Source of the DNA: F22 sp963678855
GTDB taxonomy: Bacteria > Bacteroidota > Bacteroidia > Bacteroidales > Bacteroidaceae
Assembly (NCBI GenBank): GCA_963678855.1
Contig: OY787448.1
Coordinates: 2,046,001-2,110,000, forward strand
Reading direction: 5' to 3'
Length of the DNA: 64,000 nucleotides
Numbering within the stretch: the first letter of the stretch is position 1; each line of letters starts with the position of its first letter. Under the pieces are notes generated by a model. That model did not search any database. It was not told the DNA's origin and was given only the letters and a program-made list of their open reading frames with translations. Below, in pieces: positions 55,486 to 64,000 of the stretch. The translations under genes were made by a program, and so were the position numbers.

Positions 55486-56490
55486 ATGCCCAGCTCCTCA
55501 CAAGATGCTATCCCTTTGAGTACACCCATTGGTTGTACGAAGTTGTTGCGCCCCATCGATACTGGTGGAGAGATTCTGATGATGGGTTCTTGTTTTGCAG
55601 AACATATCGGTGGTCAATTGGAAGAGTATCTCTTTCCTGTTATATTGAACCCCATGGGTATTCAATACAACCCTTTGAGTATTGCAAAAGCACTTGAGCA
55701 GATTGTGGACAAACGTACCTACGATGAGACAGATCTGATTGAACATCAAGGACGATACCATAGTCTGATGCATCACGGTGATTTCTCTCATTCAGATGCA
55801 CAAACTGTGTTAGAGCGTATTCGTTTACATATGGAGCGTGCTCACGCGATATTGCCTACAATGAAGCATCTGATATTAACTTTTGGTACGGCCTACGTGT
55901 ACGAGGAGGCTGAGACGGGTGAGGTTGTCAGTAATTGTCACAAATTACCTGCATCGCAGTTTACTCGTCGCCGATTGAGTGTCGCTGAAATAGTTGGAGT
56001 GTATGATAAGGTTTTAGATAGACTGTTTCAGATCAACAATCTGCTTCAGGTTATATGTACTGTGAGTCCAGTGAGACATTTACGTGATGGTGCTCATGAT
56101 AATCAATTGAGCAAATCGACGTTGTTATTGGCTATAGATGAGTTGCAGTTAAAATATTTGAGTCGTGTGCAGTATTTTCCAGCATATGAAATTGTGCTTG
56201 ATGAATTGAGAGATTATCGTTTTTTTAATGCTGATATGACTCACCCATCTCCCCTTTCAGTTGAGATTGTGTGGCAAAAGTTTCGGCATGCATGCATCTC
56301 TGAACATGTACATGACTATATGTATCAGTGGCAAAAGATTTTGAAGCACTTAGGCCATCGTCCTGTACAACCTGGTAGCGAGGCACACCGTAAGTTTTTA
56401 CAACAAGTTCGTAACAAAATCGAACAACTGCGAACTCAGTATCCTCATTTAGATTTTAGTAAAGCATTAGACTTATGCAATATACCATAA
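55486..56490 (+). CDS. GSCFA domain protein
   Basis: The 334-aa protein has the family hallmark GSCFAEHIG at about residue 35, followed by NPMGIQYNPLSIAKAL, LTFGTAYVYE and VSPVRHLRDGAHDNQLSKS. The GSCFA fold is related to SGNH/GDSL esterases: Ser in GSCFA and the later His in SPVRHLRDG are plausible catalytic residues. Substrate unknown. It overlaps the start of murF-alr by 16 bases, so translation is coupled, which hints at a role in the cell envelope. Confidence 0.9.
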   Translation: MPSSSQDAIPLSTPIGCTKLLRPIDTGGEILMMGSCFAEHIGGQLEEYLFPVILNPMGIQYNPLSIAKALEQIVDKRTYDETDLIEHQGRYHSLMHHGDFSHSDAQTVLERIRLHMERAHAILPTMKHLILTFGTAYVYEEAETGEVVSNCHKLPASQFTRRRLSVAEIVGVYDKVLDRLFQINNLLQVICTVSPVRHLRDGAHDNQLSKSTLLLAIDELQLKYLSRVQYFPAYEIVLDELRDYRFFNADMTHPSPLSVEIVWQKFRHACISEHVHDYMYQWQKILKHLGHRPVQPGSEAHRKFLQQVRNKIEQLRTQYPHLDFSKALDLCNIP

Positions 56491-58940
56491 AGAAAATAAC
56501 CCAAATTTTAGGTGCCAAAAGAACAGGTACCCAAGAGGGCGATGTTAAGTGGGTCTTGACAGATAGTCGCTCTTTGAGCTTTCCTGAGGAAACTATTTTC
56601 TTTGCCCTTAAAACAAGGCGTGGAAATGGCTCTGACTATATCTCTGAATTGTATCAGCGTGGCGTAAGACATTTTGTCGTGAACAAATTGCCTAATGATA
56701 CTGACGCATATTCAGATGGTAATTTCCTTATTGTGCCTGATACTAAGGTGGCTTTGCAAAAGTTAGCTCAAGTCCACAGAGATCAATTTGATATCCCTGT
56801 GGTTGGTGTGACTGGAAGTAACGGTAAGACAATTGTCAAAGAATGGCTACACCAGATATTATCTCCGTATATGCGTGTTGTACGTTCACCAAGAAGTTAC
56901 AACTCGCAAATAGGTGTGCCATTATCTGTATGGCAGATGTCTGAAAAAGATGAGGTCGGCGTTTTTGAAGCTGGTATCTCTAGACCTGATGAGATGGAGA
57001 AGTTAGCCCCAATCATTTGTCCTACTGTAGGAGTCTTTACTAGCTTAGGTGGCGCTCATCAAGAAAACTTTTTCTCGATGCAAGAAAAGTGCATGGAGAA
57101 GCTGATGTTGTTTAAGAATTGTGATGTTGTGATTTACAATGCAGATAACCAACTGTTAAGCGACTGTGTGTCACGCAGTATGTTGGGGGCTAGAGAAATT
57201 GCTTGGTCTACAAAAGATAGCAACCGTCCGCTATATATTAACAGCGTGAAAGAAATCAAAGAGTATACTGTTATAAAGTATACATACTTGGGGATCACTG
57301 GCGAGTTTGAGATCCCATTCCAAGATGAGGCCAGCGTAACCAATGCTATTCACTGTTTGGCGGTGTCTTTGTATATGATGCTGACGCCTGATCAGATATC
57401 TGAACGTATGCGTAACTTAGAGCCAGTGGGCATGCGCTTGGAATTAAAAGAAGGGAAAAAACATTGTCAGATTATCAATGATAGCTACAACTCTGATTTG
57501 GCTTCGCTGGATATAGCACTGGATTTTCTTATGCGTCGTTCTCGTCGTTTGGGTATGAATCGCACACTTGTCTTGTCCGATATAATGCAGTCGGGACATA
57601 TCAATGCTACCTTATACAGACGTGTCGGTCAATTGTTGACGCAGCGTAAAGTTGACAGGCTGATAGCTGTGGGGCCAAATATTTCTAAATGGCTTAAGGA
57701 GTATAGAGGAGAAAAGCACTTTTTTATGACTACGGAAGAGGCATTAAAATCAGATGTGCTGAGACATTTAAGTCATGAAATTGTCCTAATCAAAGGGGCA
57801 CGCCAGTTTCATTTTGAACAAATTACCGATGAGCTGCAGTTGCGACAACATGAAACGATTCTTGAAGTTAACCTAAACAATCTGGTTGACAATCTAAATA
57901 GCTATAAAGCCATGTTGCCCCCTCAAACCAAAGTGGTATCAATGGTTAAAGCCTCGGGATATGGTGCCGGTACAGTAGAGGTTGCTAAAACCTTGCAAGA
58001 ATATCGTACCGACTATCTTGCTGTGGCCCTTGCTGATGAAGGTGTAGAATTACGTCAAGCGGGGATTTCTGTCGATATCATCGTGATGAATCCTGAGATG
58101 TCATCATTCTCAACTTTGTTTCAATACCATTTAGAACCAGAGGTGTATAGTTTCGAGCTTCTAGAAGCTTTGCTAAAGGCAGCTCAACTGATGGGAATCG
58201 CTCATTTTCCTATTCATGTGAAGATCAATACAGGAATGAATCGATTAGGCTTTATGCCAAGTGAAATTACTGAGCTGATAAAACGATTGAAGGGACAGAC
58301 TGCTTTGATTCCTCGTAGTGTGTTCTCGCATTTGGTCGGGGCAGACGACAAGGAACTTGATGATTTTACAAGAAAGCAAATCAAGCTTTTTGATGAGACG
58401 TCTGAGCGATTTACGTCTGCGTTTAATCATAAGATTTTGCGTCATATGTGTAATTCGGCAGGAATCGTACGATTCCCTGAAGCTCATTATGATATGGTGA
58501 GATTGGGACTCGGGTTATACGGTGTAGATGCCGCTAGTGGTGAGATGTTGCAAACCGTTTGTAGTTTGTATAGTACTATTTTACAGATACGTGAACTTCC
58601 AGAAGGAGAGACGGTCGGGTATAATAGAAAAGGTGTATTGAGCCGTCCTTCACGAATTGCAGCTATTCCTGTCGGGTATGCTGATGGGATAGATAGAAGA
58701 TTGGGCAATGGAAAAGGGTCTTGTTTAGTCAACGGGCGGCTCGCTCCCTATGTCGGAAATATATGTATGGATGTGTCTATGATTGATGTGACCGATATAC
58801 CATGCGCTGTACATGATCAAGTGGAACTTTTTGGTGAAAACTTGTCTGTTACCCAATTAGCTGCTTGGATGGATACTATTCCATATGAAGTGTTGACGAG
58901 TATCTCCCCGCGTGTGAAACGTGTGAGTTATTCGGAGTAA
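56475..58940 (+). CDS. murF-alr: Bifunctional MurF ligase / alanine racemase
   Basis: The 821-aa fusion adds D-Ala-D-Ala to UDP-MurNAc-tripeptide (N-terminal half, about 1-450) and makes D-Ala from L-Ala (C-terminal half, about 455-821). The MurF half has the ATP loop GVTGSNGKTIVKEW (about 113-126), NSQIGVPLSVW and INDSYNSDLAS. The Alr half has the PLP lysine in SMVKASGYGAG, CNSAGIV, VGYADGIDRRLGNG with the second-base Tyr, and CMDVSMIDVT. This fusion is typical of Bacteroidetes. It starts inside the GSCFA gene and is followed 19 bases later by an EamA transporter. Confidence 0.95.
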   Translation: MQYTIKKITQILGAKRTGTQEGDVKWVLTDSRSLSFPEETIFFALKTRRGNGSDYISELYQRGVRHFVVNKLPNDTDAYSDGNFLIVPDTKVALQKLAQVHRDQFDIPVVGVTGSNGKTIVKEWLHQILSPYMRVVRSPRSYNSQIGVPLSVWQMSEKDEVGVFEAGISRPDEMEKLAPIICPTVGVFTSLGGAHQENFFSMQEKCMEKLMLFKNCDVVIYNADNQLLSDCVSRSMLGAREIAWSTKDSNRPLYINSVKEIKEYTVIKYTYLGITGEFEIPFQDEASVTNAIHCLAVSLYMMLTPDQISERMRNLEPVGMRLELKEGKKHCQIINDSYNSDLASLDIALDFLMRRSRRLGMNRTLVLSDIMQSGHINATLYRRVGQLLTQRKVDRLIAVGPNISKWLKEYRGEKHFFMTTEEALKSDVLRHLSHEIVLIKGARQFHFEQITDELQLRQHETILEVNLNNLVDNLNSYKAMLPPQTKVVSMVKASGYGAGTVEVAKTLQEYRTDYLAVALADEGVELRQAGISVDIIVMNPEMSSFSTLFQYHLEPEVYSFELLEALLKAAQLMGIAHFPIHVKINTGMNRLGFMPSEITELIKRLKGQTALIPRSVFSHLVGADDKELDDFTRKQIKLFDETSERFTSAFNHKILRHMCNSAGIVRFPEAHYDMVRLGLGLYGVDAASGEMLQTVCSLYSTILQIRELPEGETVGYNRKGVLSRPSRIAAIPVGYADGIDRRLGNGKGSCLVNGRLAPYVGNICMDVSMIDVTDIPCAVHDQVELFGENLSVTQLAAWMDTIPYEVLTSISPRVKRVSYSE

Positions 58941-58959
58941 ATGAATAGGTAAAAGAAGA

Positions 58960-59868
58960 ATGCAAAAAAATATACAGTACATGCTGTGGGCTATTGCAGC
59001 CTGCGTGCTTTGGGGTACTGCTTTTGTTGGAGCTAAGATAGGATTTCAGTATATGGGGCCTTTGCGTCTTTCAGGTGTGCGTTTTACAATAGCAGGTTTG
59101 ATGCTTACGCCCTTGTTAGTAGCTCAAGGTGTGTCTTATATAAGGGCGTTGAAACATTGGAGGATGATTTCTGTTTTTGCGATTATGCAAACCTTCTTAC
59201 AATATGGTTTGTTTTTCGTGGGACTTAACTTGGTACCAGCTGCTACGGCGGCTTTAGTAGTTGGAGCTGGGCCGTTGGTTATTGCAGTAATGGCTCACTT
59301 TGTGATGCCAGGTGATGTGTTGACCTGGCGCAAAGTGATTGCTATCTGTTTGGGGATAGCTGGTGTTTTCTTTATTGCTTTGACGAAGGGGCAGATGCAA
59401 GGCGATGGATGGCAGTTTTATGGAGGTATTGGCCTGCTTGTGGTAAGTATACTTATCGGTGGGTGGACGAATATCTTTGTGGCAAAGTATCTTGGAGATT
59501 TACATCCAGTAGTCTTAACTTCTTTGGCTAATTTCTTTGGTGGGGTATTGTTGTATATTGCGGCTTTGTTTATCGAGCCCGAAGTAGGCAAAGGATACCC
59601 TTTGGAATTTTGGGCAGCTTTATGTTGGCTTGCTTTTATTTCTGCTTTTGGATTTTCGGTGTGGTACACTATACTGCAGAAACCTGGTGTGAAAGTGGGA
59701 GAGATAAATATTTGGAAATTTGTGATTCCTGTCACTGGGTGTGTGTTGAGCTGGGCGCTTCTGCCTAATGAACATCCCGATTGGCCATCAATTGTCGGTA
59801 TCATTGTTATTACATTGTCTCTTTTGATTTTTCAATGGCCAGTAAAGCAGGTTATTTCTAGTAAATGA
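58960..59868 (+). CDS. EamA/DMT-superfamily transporter
   Basis: The 302-aa protein has ten hydrophobic helices in two repeats of the EamA domain. The first begins LWAIAACVLWGTAFVGAKIG and includes GPLRLSGVRFTIAGL; the second includes GGWTNIFVAKYLGDLHPV and ends with ALLPNEHPDWPSIVGIIVI. Family members export amino acids, nucleosides or drugs; the substrate is not readable. It lies close behind murF-alr and could be co-transcribed, ending at the long hairpin at 59874. Confidence 0.88.
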   Translation: MQKNIQYMLWAIAACVLWGTAFVGAKIGFQYMGPLRLSGVRFTIAGLMLTPLLVAQGVSYIRALKHWRMISVFAIMQTFLQYGLFFVGLNLVPAATAALVVGAGPLVIAVMAHFVMPGDVLTWRKVIAICLGIAGVFFIALTKGQMQGDGWQFYGGIGLLVVSILIGGWTNIFVAKYLGDLHPVVLTSLANFFGGVLLYIAALFIEPEVGKGYPLEFWAALCWLAFISAFGFSVWYTILQKPGVKVGEINIWKFVIPVTGCVLSWALLPNEHPDWPSIVGIIVITLSLLIFQWPVKQVISSK

Positions 59869-59873
59869 CACAT

Positions 59874-59945
59874 GTAGAATATAAAAAATAGAGACTACTT
59901 ATACGCTTTGATCGTTAAGTAGTCTCTATTTTTTATATGTTCTAC
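59874..59945. terminator. Two-way terminator with a 28-bp near-perfect stem
   Basis: Arms 59874-59901 and 59916-59945 are reverse complements except for two extra bases in the right arm; the 22-bp inner part (TATAAAAAATAGAGACTACT and so on) is exact, around a 14-base loop. It serves the EamA gene (+) and pfkA (-). Confidence 0.88.
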
Positions 59946-59952
59946 ACCCTGA

Positions 59953-60933
59953 TTAGATACTTAGTGAACGCAATACGTTGATAAGTTCTGGATCAATAGG
60001 TTTGATGTTCTTAATTGCTTTACTGAAAGGAATTTGCACCACATGATTGTTTTCAATACCAATCATGACATTGCGTTGTCCATCTAGTAATGCTTCGATA
60101 GCTCCTACACCAAGACGACCCGCCAAGATACGGTCTTCTGCTGATGGGCGTCCACCACGTTGAAGGTGGCCTAGGATACTGACACGTACTTCATATTCAG
60201 GAAACTCTTTCTTTACGCGGTCTGCATAGTGCATTACTCCACCTGTTTTAGGGCTTTCTGCTACAAGTACGATACTTGAATTTTTGGATTTTCGGAAGCC
60301 GTGAGAGATGAAGTCCTCAAGTTGGTCAAATTCTGTTTCAAATTCAGGGATAATAGCTGCTTCAGCTCCAGAGGCAATAGCGCCGTTTAGAGCTAAGAAA
60401 CCAGCATCACGACCCATTACTTCGATAAAGAATAAACGCTCGTGAGATGTGGCTGTATCACGAATTTTATCGACTGCATCTAGAATTGTGTTCAAGGCAG
60501 TGTCATAGCCAATCGTGATATCTGTACCAAATAAGTCATTATCGATAGTACCTGGTAGTCCAATACATGGGATATCATATTCTTGTGCAAAAATTCTAGC
60601 ACCTGTCAATGAACCATCACCACCGATGATTACTAATGCATCGATTTCATTTGCCTTTAAATTTTCGTAAGCTTGTGCTCGACCTTCAGGAGTCCTAAAC
60701 TCTTGACATCTAGCTGTTTTGAGGATAGTACCTCCACGGTATATAATATTGCTAACGTCCTGCGTCTTAAAGTTTTTGATTTCATTAGTTACAAGTCCTT
60801 TGTAACCTTTATAAATTCCTTTGACTTTAAGTCCATTGGAAATAGCAGCTTTGGTTACTGCACGTATTGCCGCATTCATACCAGGGGCGTCACCACCAGA
60901 GGTTAATACACCCACACATTTTATTGCTCCCAT
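59953..60933 (-). CDS. pfkA: ATP-dependent 6-phosphofructokinase
   Basis: Phosphorylates fructose 6-phosphate in glycolysis. The 326-aa length is the standard bacterial class. Markers: VLTSGGDAPGMNAAIRAV (ATP-binding), IIGGDGSLTGA, GLPGTIDNDLFGTD with the catalytic Asp, IEVMGRDAGFLAL and LGHLQRGGRPSAEDR. GGDGS with Gly rather than Asp at the PPi-specificity site suggests ATP use. Single gene; minus-strand TACTTTTG at 60963-60970 is the -7 box, 29 bases from the ATG. Confidence 0.96.
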   Translation of the reverse strand: MGAIKCVGVLTSGGDAPGMNAAIRAVTKAAISNGLKVKGIYKGYKGLVTNEIKNFKTQDVSNIIYRGGTILKTARCQEFRTPEGRAQAYENLKANEIDALVIIGGDGSLTGARIFAQEYDIPCIGLPGTIDNDLFGTDITIGYDTALNTILDAVDKIRDTATSHERLFFIEVMGRDAGFLALNGAIASGAEAAIIPEFETEFDQLEDFISHGFRKSKNSSIVLVAESPKTGGVMHYADRVKKEFPEYEVRVSILGHLQRGGRPSAEDRILAGRLGVGAIEALLDGQRNVMIGIENNHVVQIPFSKAIKNIKPIDPELINVLRSLSI

Positions 60934-60962
60934 AATTACCTATTATAAATGTTTGATGCGTA

Positions 60963-60970
60963 CAAAAGTA
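60963..60970 (-). promoter_or_regulatory. -7 box of pfkA
   Basis: Minus-strand TACTTTTG matches TAnnTTTG. Confidence 0.55.
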
Positions 60971-61034
60971 AGCATTTTCAATTACTATCAATGAGAAAGT
61001 TGCTAAAAAAACAATAGAAAAAAGAACCTTTTTC

Positions 61035-61925
61035 TTAATAATTGATGTGTATGTCGCCTCTCTGTATGTTATTAGCAATATAGTCAGCAATTTGTTTCAT
61101 TTGCCATGAAGGGGTGGAAGTGGCTCCGCAGATACCTACAGATTCAGCATTCTCAACCTCAGATAAATCGACTTCCGAAATATCGTCTATAAAAAATGTG
61201 TGCGGGTTGACCTCCTTGCAAGCTTGATACAACATGCGTCCGTTAGAGCTCTTTTTACCACTTACAAAAAAGACCGTGTCGTGGGCTTTGGCAAAATTAC
61301 GAATGTTTGGCATTCGATTCATGACCTGTCGACAAATTGTATCTTTATATTCGAAGCAGACACCTTCTTGAATGTTGTCTTTTATGTACTGAATAATTTG
61401 CATGTATTCTTCATGTGACTTAGTTGTCTGTGAGTAAAGAAATACTGGACGATCTAGAGCAATCTTATTAACTTCAGAAAAACTTTCGATAACTATTGCC
61501 TCGCTTTGGGTTTGTCCTACAAGACCAAGTACCTCTGCATGACCTTTTTTACCATAGATGACAATTTGAGCTCCTTCTTCTTTATGCTCTTCCCAAGCTT
61601 TTTTGATGCGTTGTTGAAGACGCAGTACTACAGGACAAGTGGCATCCACAAGCTTGAGGTTGTTTCTCTTAGCTATCTCGTAAATTTCTGGAGGTGCTCC
61701 ATGTGCTCGTAGTAATACAGTTGCATTGTGCAGTTTTCGATAGGTGCTTTCGTTAATGCAATGAAGCCCAAGGATGCTTAGACGCTCTACTTCTCGACTG
61801 TTGTGTACAATATCCCCTAGGCAATATAGCTCACCTTTTGTTTCCGCAAGCACTTCTTCTGCCTTCTCTATAGCATTGACTACACCAAAGCAAAAGCCAG
61901 ATTTTTTGTCTATTGTAATTTCCAT
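61035..61925 (-). CDS. ispH: 4-hydroxy-3-methylbut-2-enyl diphosphate reductase
   Basis: Last MEP-pathway enzyme, a [4Fe-4S] protein that makes IPP and DMAPP. The three cluster cysteines are in GFCFGV (Cys12 region), DATCPVV and GICGATSTP; LRAHGAPPE and YSQTTKSHEEY are further family motifs. The start at 61925 (MEITIDKKSGFCFGV) fits the family and lies five bases after the cmk stop; an upstream in-frame start would overlap cmk. 296 aa. Co-transcribed with cmk. Confidence 0.95.
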   Translation of the reverse strand: MEITIDKKSGFCFGVVNAIEKAEEVLAETKGELYCLGDIVHNSREVERLSILGLHCINESTYRKLHNATVLLRAHGAPPEIYEIAKRNNLKLVDATCPVVLRLQQRIKKAWEEHKEEGAQIVIYGKKGHAEVLGLVGQTQSEAIVIESFSEVNKIALDRPVFLYSQTTKSHEEYMQIIQYIKDNIQEGVCFEYKDTICRQVMNRMPNIRNFAKAHDTVFFVSGKKSSNGRMLYQACKEVNPHTFFIDDISEVDLSEVENAESVGICGATSTPSWQMKQIADYIANNIQRGDIHINY

Positions 61926-61930
61926 GATTC

Positions 61931-62620
61931 TTATTCTTGTGTGGCCTTCGTAAAGGCATTTATAAGCCATGCGTCTTGTTCGTCAATGGTCATATGGCTA
62001 TTGTCAAGAAGCAATGCATCTTCCGCTTGACGAAGTGGGCTTACTTCACGAGTTTGGTCAATATGGTCACGCTCTTGTACATTTTTCAAGATAGACTCGT
62101 AACTGGCATTATCTCCCTTTGCTTGTAGTTCGTCATAGCGACGTTGTGCACGAATCTCTGCCGAGGCTGTTAAGAAAATTTTCAATTCTGCATCTGGAAA
62201 AACAGTCGTGCCAATATCACGACCATCCATGACGATGCCTTTTTCAGCACCCATGGCTTGTTGTTGCTTAACCATTTCTTCACGAACAAAATCGATAACG
62301 GCTACTGGGCTTACCAAGTTGCTCACTTCCATCCCGCGAATTTTGCCTTCTACATCGACATCATTCAAGAAAGTATGGATGAGACCAGTTGATGCATCTT
62401 TGACAAAACGAATCTTTAGGTCGGGCATTTTGTTCTTAAGACCTTCACGATTAATCTCTCCATCAACAACCAGTCCCTCTTGGATACAAAATAGAGTAGT
62501 CGCTCGATACATAGCACCACTGTCGATATAAATATATCCTACTTTTTGGGCTAGAGCTTTAGCCATAGTGCTTTTACCGCATGAAGAGAAGCCGTCGATG
62601 GCGATAATAATTTTTTTCAT
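61931..62620 (-). CDS. cmk: Cytidylate kinase
   Basis: Phosphorylates CMP and dCMP. The 229-aa P-loop kinase shows IAIDGFSSCGKSTMAKALAQ (about 5-24), YIDSGAMYRATTL, the MDGRDIGTTVFPDAELKIFL segment (split core DGRDIGTTVFP) and RAQRRYDEL. It is the first gene of the cmk-ispH pair; minus-strand TATCTTTG at 62665-62672 lies 44 bases upstream of the ATG. Confidence 0.95.
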   Translation of the reverse strand: MKKIIIAIDGFSSCGKSTMAKALAQKVGYIYIDSGAMYRATTLFCIQEGLVVDGEINREGLKNKMPDLKIRFVKDASTGLIHTFLNDVDVEGKIRGMEVSNLVSPVAVIDFVREEMVKQQQAMGAEKGIVMDGRDIGTTVFPDAELKIFLTASAEIRAQRRYDELQAKGDNASYESILKNVQERDHIDQTREVSPLRQAEDALLLDNSHMTIDEQDAWLINAFTKATQE

Positions 62621-62664
62621 TCCTTTATGTTTAAGTATCTATGAATGTTCTGTTATTTTCGCTT

Positions 62665-62672
62665 CAAAGATA
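62665..62672 (-). promoter_or_regulatory. -7 box of cmk-ispH
   Basis: Minus-strand TATCTTTG matches TAnnTTTG. Confidence 0.6.
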
Positions 62673-62754
62673 CGTCTTTCCTTCCTCTTAGCATCTTGAA
62701 TGCATTAAAAAAGTGCAAAAAGTTACTTTTTCCACATGTTTTTGTTTCGTATCA

Positions 62755-62787
62755 TTTGCGTGTTACCTATTATTATTTTTATCTTTG
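62755..62787 (+). promoter_or_regulatory. tonB promoter
   Basis: TTTG (62755-62758), a 21-base spacer and TATCTTTG (62780-62787) match the consensus; the leader is about 80 bases. Confidence 0.7.
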
Positions 62788-62869
62788 TCCCAGATATAGG
62801 TGTCGATACTTAAGTCGAAAAACCTATTGCACAAATTTGTATCTTATGTTTCATTTATAATAAACAATT

Positions 62870-63562
62870 ATGGAAATCAAAAAATCACCCAAAGCCAATC
62901 TCGAAGGTCAGGGTTCACGTACGACGCGTGTGATGCTTGGTATCGTAATCGTTTTGTCGCTATTTTTTGCAGCACTTGAGCTGTCTGAGCGCGAAGCAGT
63001 TATCGACACATCAGACATGATCGTGGATCTAGTGATCGAGGAAGAGATTGTTGAGAGAACAGTACAGGAAGAGCCTAAACAGAAACCACCAGAGCCTAAG
63101 AAACCTGAGGTTATCGAAGTGATTGAAATTGTGGAAGATGACGTTGAAGTTGAAGAAACAGAAATTGAATCTACTGAGGATACTGGTGAAAAAGTGGAAG
63201 TAGTATTCATGCCTCCACCAGAGGAAGAAGAAGAACCTGAAGAAGAGGAAATCTTGATGATTGCCGAAACAATGCCGGAATTTCCAGGTGGTATGGGCGC
63301 ATTGATGAAGTATCTTGGTAAGAATATCAAGTATCCTACTATTGCTCAGGAAAATGGTGTTCAAGGTCGTGTAATCGTTCAGTTCGTCGTGAACAAGGAT
63401 GGTTCTATCGTAGACCCAGTGGTTGTTCGAAGCGTTGACCCTTACCTAGATAAGGAAGCCCTACGCGTGATCAAAAGCATGCCTAAGTGGAAGCCAGGTG
63501 AGCAACAAGGTAAGAAAGTACGTGTGAAGTACACCGTACCTGTGACTTTCCGTCTACAGTAA
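62870..63562 (+). CDS. tonB: Energy transducer TonB
   Basis: Couples the proton-motive force to outer-membrane TonB-dependent receptors. The 230-aa protein has a cytosolic N-terminal tail of about 18 residues, one membrane helix (about 20-40), a proline/glutamate-rich periplasmic spacer (about 60-130; KPPEPKKPEV and an EEEEEPEEEE run) and a C-terminal TonB domain (about 140-230; MPEFPGGMGALMKYLGKNI, GVQGRVIVQFVV, SMPKWKPGEQQGK). The spacer is unusually acidic. ExbB/ExbD are not next to it. Confidence 0.93.
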   Translation: MEIKKSPKANLEGQGSRTTRVMLGIVIVLSLFFAALELSEREAVIDTSDMIVDLVIEEEIVERTVQEEPKQKPPEPKKPEVIEVIEIVEDDVEVEETEIESTEDTGEKVEVVFMPPPEEEEEPEEEEILMIAETMPEFPGGMGALMKYLGKNIKYPTIAQENGVQGRVIVQFVVNKDGSIVDPVVVRSVDPYLDKEALRVIKSMPKWKPGEQQGKKVRVKYTVPVTFRLQ

Positions 63563-63581
63563 TCATAGATATGACGAAGTT

Positions 63582-63612
63582 GAGGCAGCCATTTGTAGCT
63601 GCCTCGCTTTGT
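63582..63612 (+). terminator. tonB terminator
   Basis: GAGGCAGC (63582-63589) pairs perfectly with GCTGCCTC (63598-63605), followed by GCTTTGTTT. Confidence 0.7.
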
Positions 63613-63658
63613 TTATATATGTCTCTAGCAAAACAAACGCTTAATTATAATACATAGT

Positions 63659-64000
63659 ATGTATACCACCTCACAAATCTTAGAGTTTTTCGACAACACA
63701 AAAGCTTATCAGCAACAGACTGGTAGAGTACCGAGTTTGTACGAACCTGTAAACTACATTATGTCGCTTGGAGGTAAACATTTACGTCCTGCGCTTTTTT
63801 TGATGGCTTACAGCTTATATAAGCAGAATGTGTCGCAAGTAATGACACAAGCACTTGCTTTCGAAACTTTTCATAACTCAACGCTTGTTCATGACGACTT
63901 GATGGATGACTCTGCAACTCGTAGAGGACATGATACGGTGCATATCAAGTATAATCCTAATATCGCTATTCTATCTGGTGATGCTATGATTGTACTTGCT
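63659..64000 (+). CDS. Polyprenyl synthetase family protein, 5' part
   Basis: The ATG at 63659 opens a frame that runs without a stop to the window edge (114 codons). It has GGKHLRPALFLMAY (about 37-50; substrate-binding Lys and Arg) and the first Asp-rich motif LVHDDLMDDSATRRG (about 77-91), where the Asp residues bind Mg-diphosphate. This is the N-terminal third of an all-trans polyprenyl diphosphate synthase that extends IPP/DMAPP, the products of ispH encoded 2 kb away, for quinone tails or other isoprenoids. Chain length cannot be judged from this part. Confidence 0.9.
   Translation, partial: MYTTSQILEFFDNTKAYQQQTGRVPSLYEPVNYIMSLGGKHLRPALFLMAYSLYKQNVSQVMTQALAFETFHNSTLVHDDLMDDSATRRGHDTVHIKYNPNIAILSGDAMIVLA

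Noticed and set aside
62645..62860. 71-codon frame upstream of tonB
   Set aside because: It overlaps the tonB promoter and cmk promoter; composition is not coding.

Overview
The window comes from a member of the Bacteroidales, most likely Bacteroidaceae. Support comes from the Bacteroides-type 16S rRNA, the many promoters of the form TTTG-N19-21-TAnnTTTG, the near absence of Shine-Dalgarno sequences, a MurF-Alr fusion, a GH97 enzyme, a GSCFA protein and an RprX/RprY-like two-component pair. Species cannot be fixed by reading alone. The stretch looks like ordinary chromosome: no phage, insertion sequence, integrase, CRISPR array or conjugation gene was seen.

Layout. 1-2376: tail of a ThrE/YjjB exporter gene, then a membrane-anchored nitroreductase and an FMN-binding/CxxxCP membrane redox protein. 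2548-4660: a secreted GH97 enzyme followed by a decayed gene remnant. 4850-10392: a complete rRNA operon (16S, tRNA-Ile, tRNA-Ala, 23S, 5S) with two tandem promoters and a terminator. 10396-10979: a gene-free, hairpin-rich segment. 10980-18732: acyl-CoA ligase, tRNA modification (mtaB), glycosyltransferase, RecD-like helicase, and an unknown membrane protein with a DUF3822 protein and RsmD. 18781-22697: a minus-strand operon cdd-nudC-nrnA-cls. 22802-29399: peptidoglycan hydrolase, ferredoxin, small secreted protein, GHL10 lipoprotein, uvrA. 29525-34275: two glycosyltransferases, a membrane-anchored EEP-fold hydrolase, a Crp-family regulator and free-Met-R-sulfoxide reductase.

34344-40256: SulP transporter, lytic transglycosylase, then an outer-membrane protein, P-II protein and ammonium channel that look like a nitrogen-uptake unit. 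40433-46501: hemW, a divergent EF-G paralogue with degenerate GTPase motifs, and rprX-rprY. 46594-48770: small membrane protein, MarR regulator and the rpsF-rpsR-rplI operon. 48997-55260: minus-strand dxs-trkA-trkH-trkH. 55486-59868: GSCFA, murF-alr, EamA exporter. 59953-62620: pfkA, then cmk-ispH. 62870-64000: tonB and the start of a polyprenyl synthetase gene. dxs, ispH and the polyprenyl synthetase represent the MEP/isoprenoid pathway at three separate sites.

The most rewarding points are: strong Shine-Dalgarno sequences only in front of rpsR and rplI in a genome that otherwise lacks them; the EF-G2-like protein in which the catalytic His is Ala and NKxD is NHLD; the structured repeats at 10586-10838; an extracytosolic nitroreductase paired with a flavin/CxxxCP membrane protein; two promoters placed so close to their start codons that the transcripts should be leaderless; and very long perfect palindromes used as two-way terminators.
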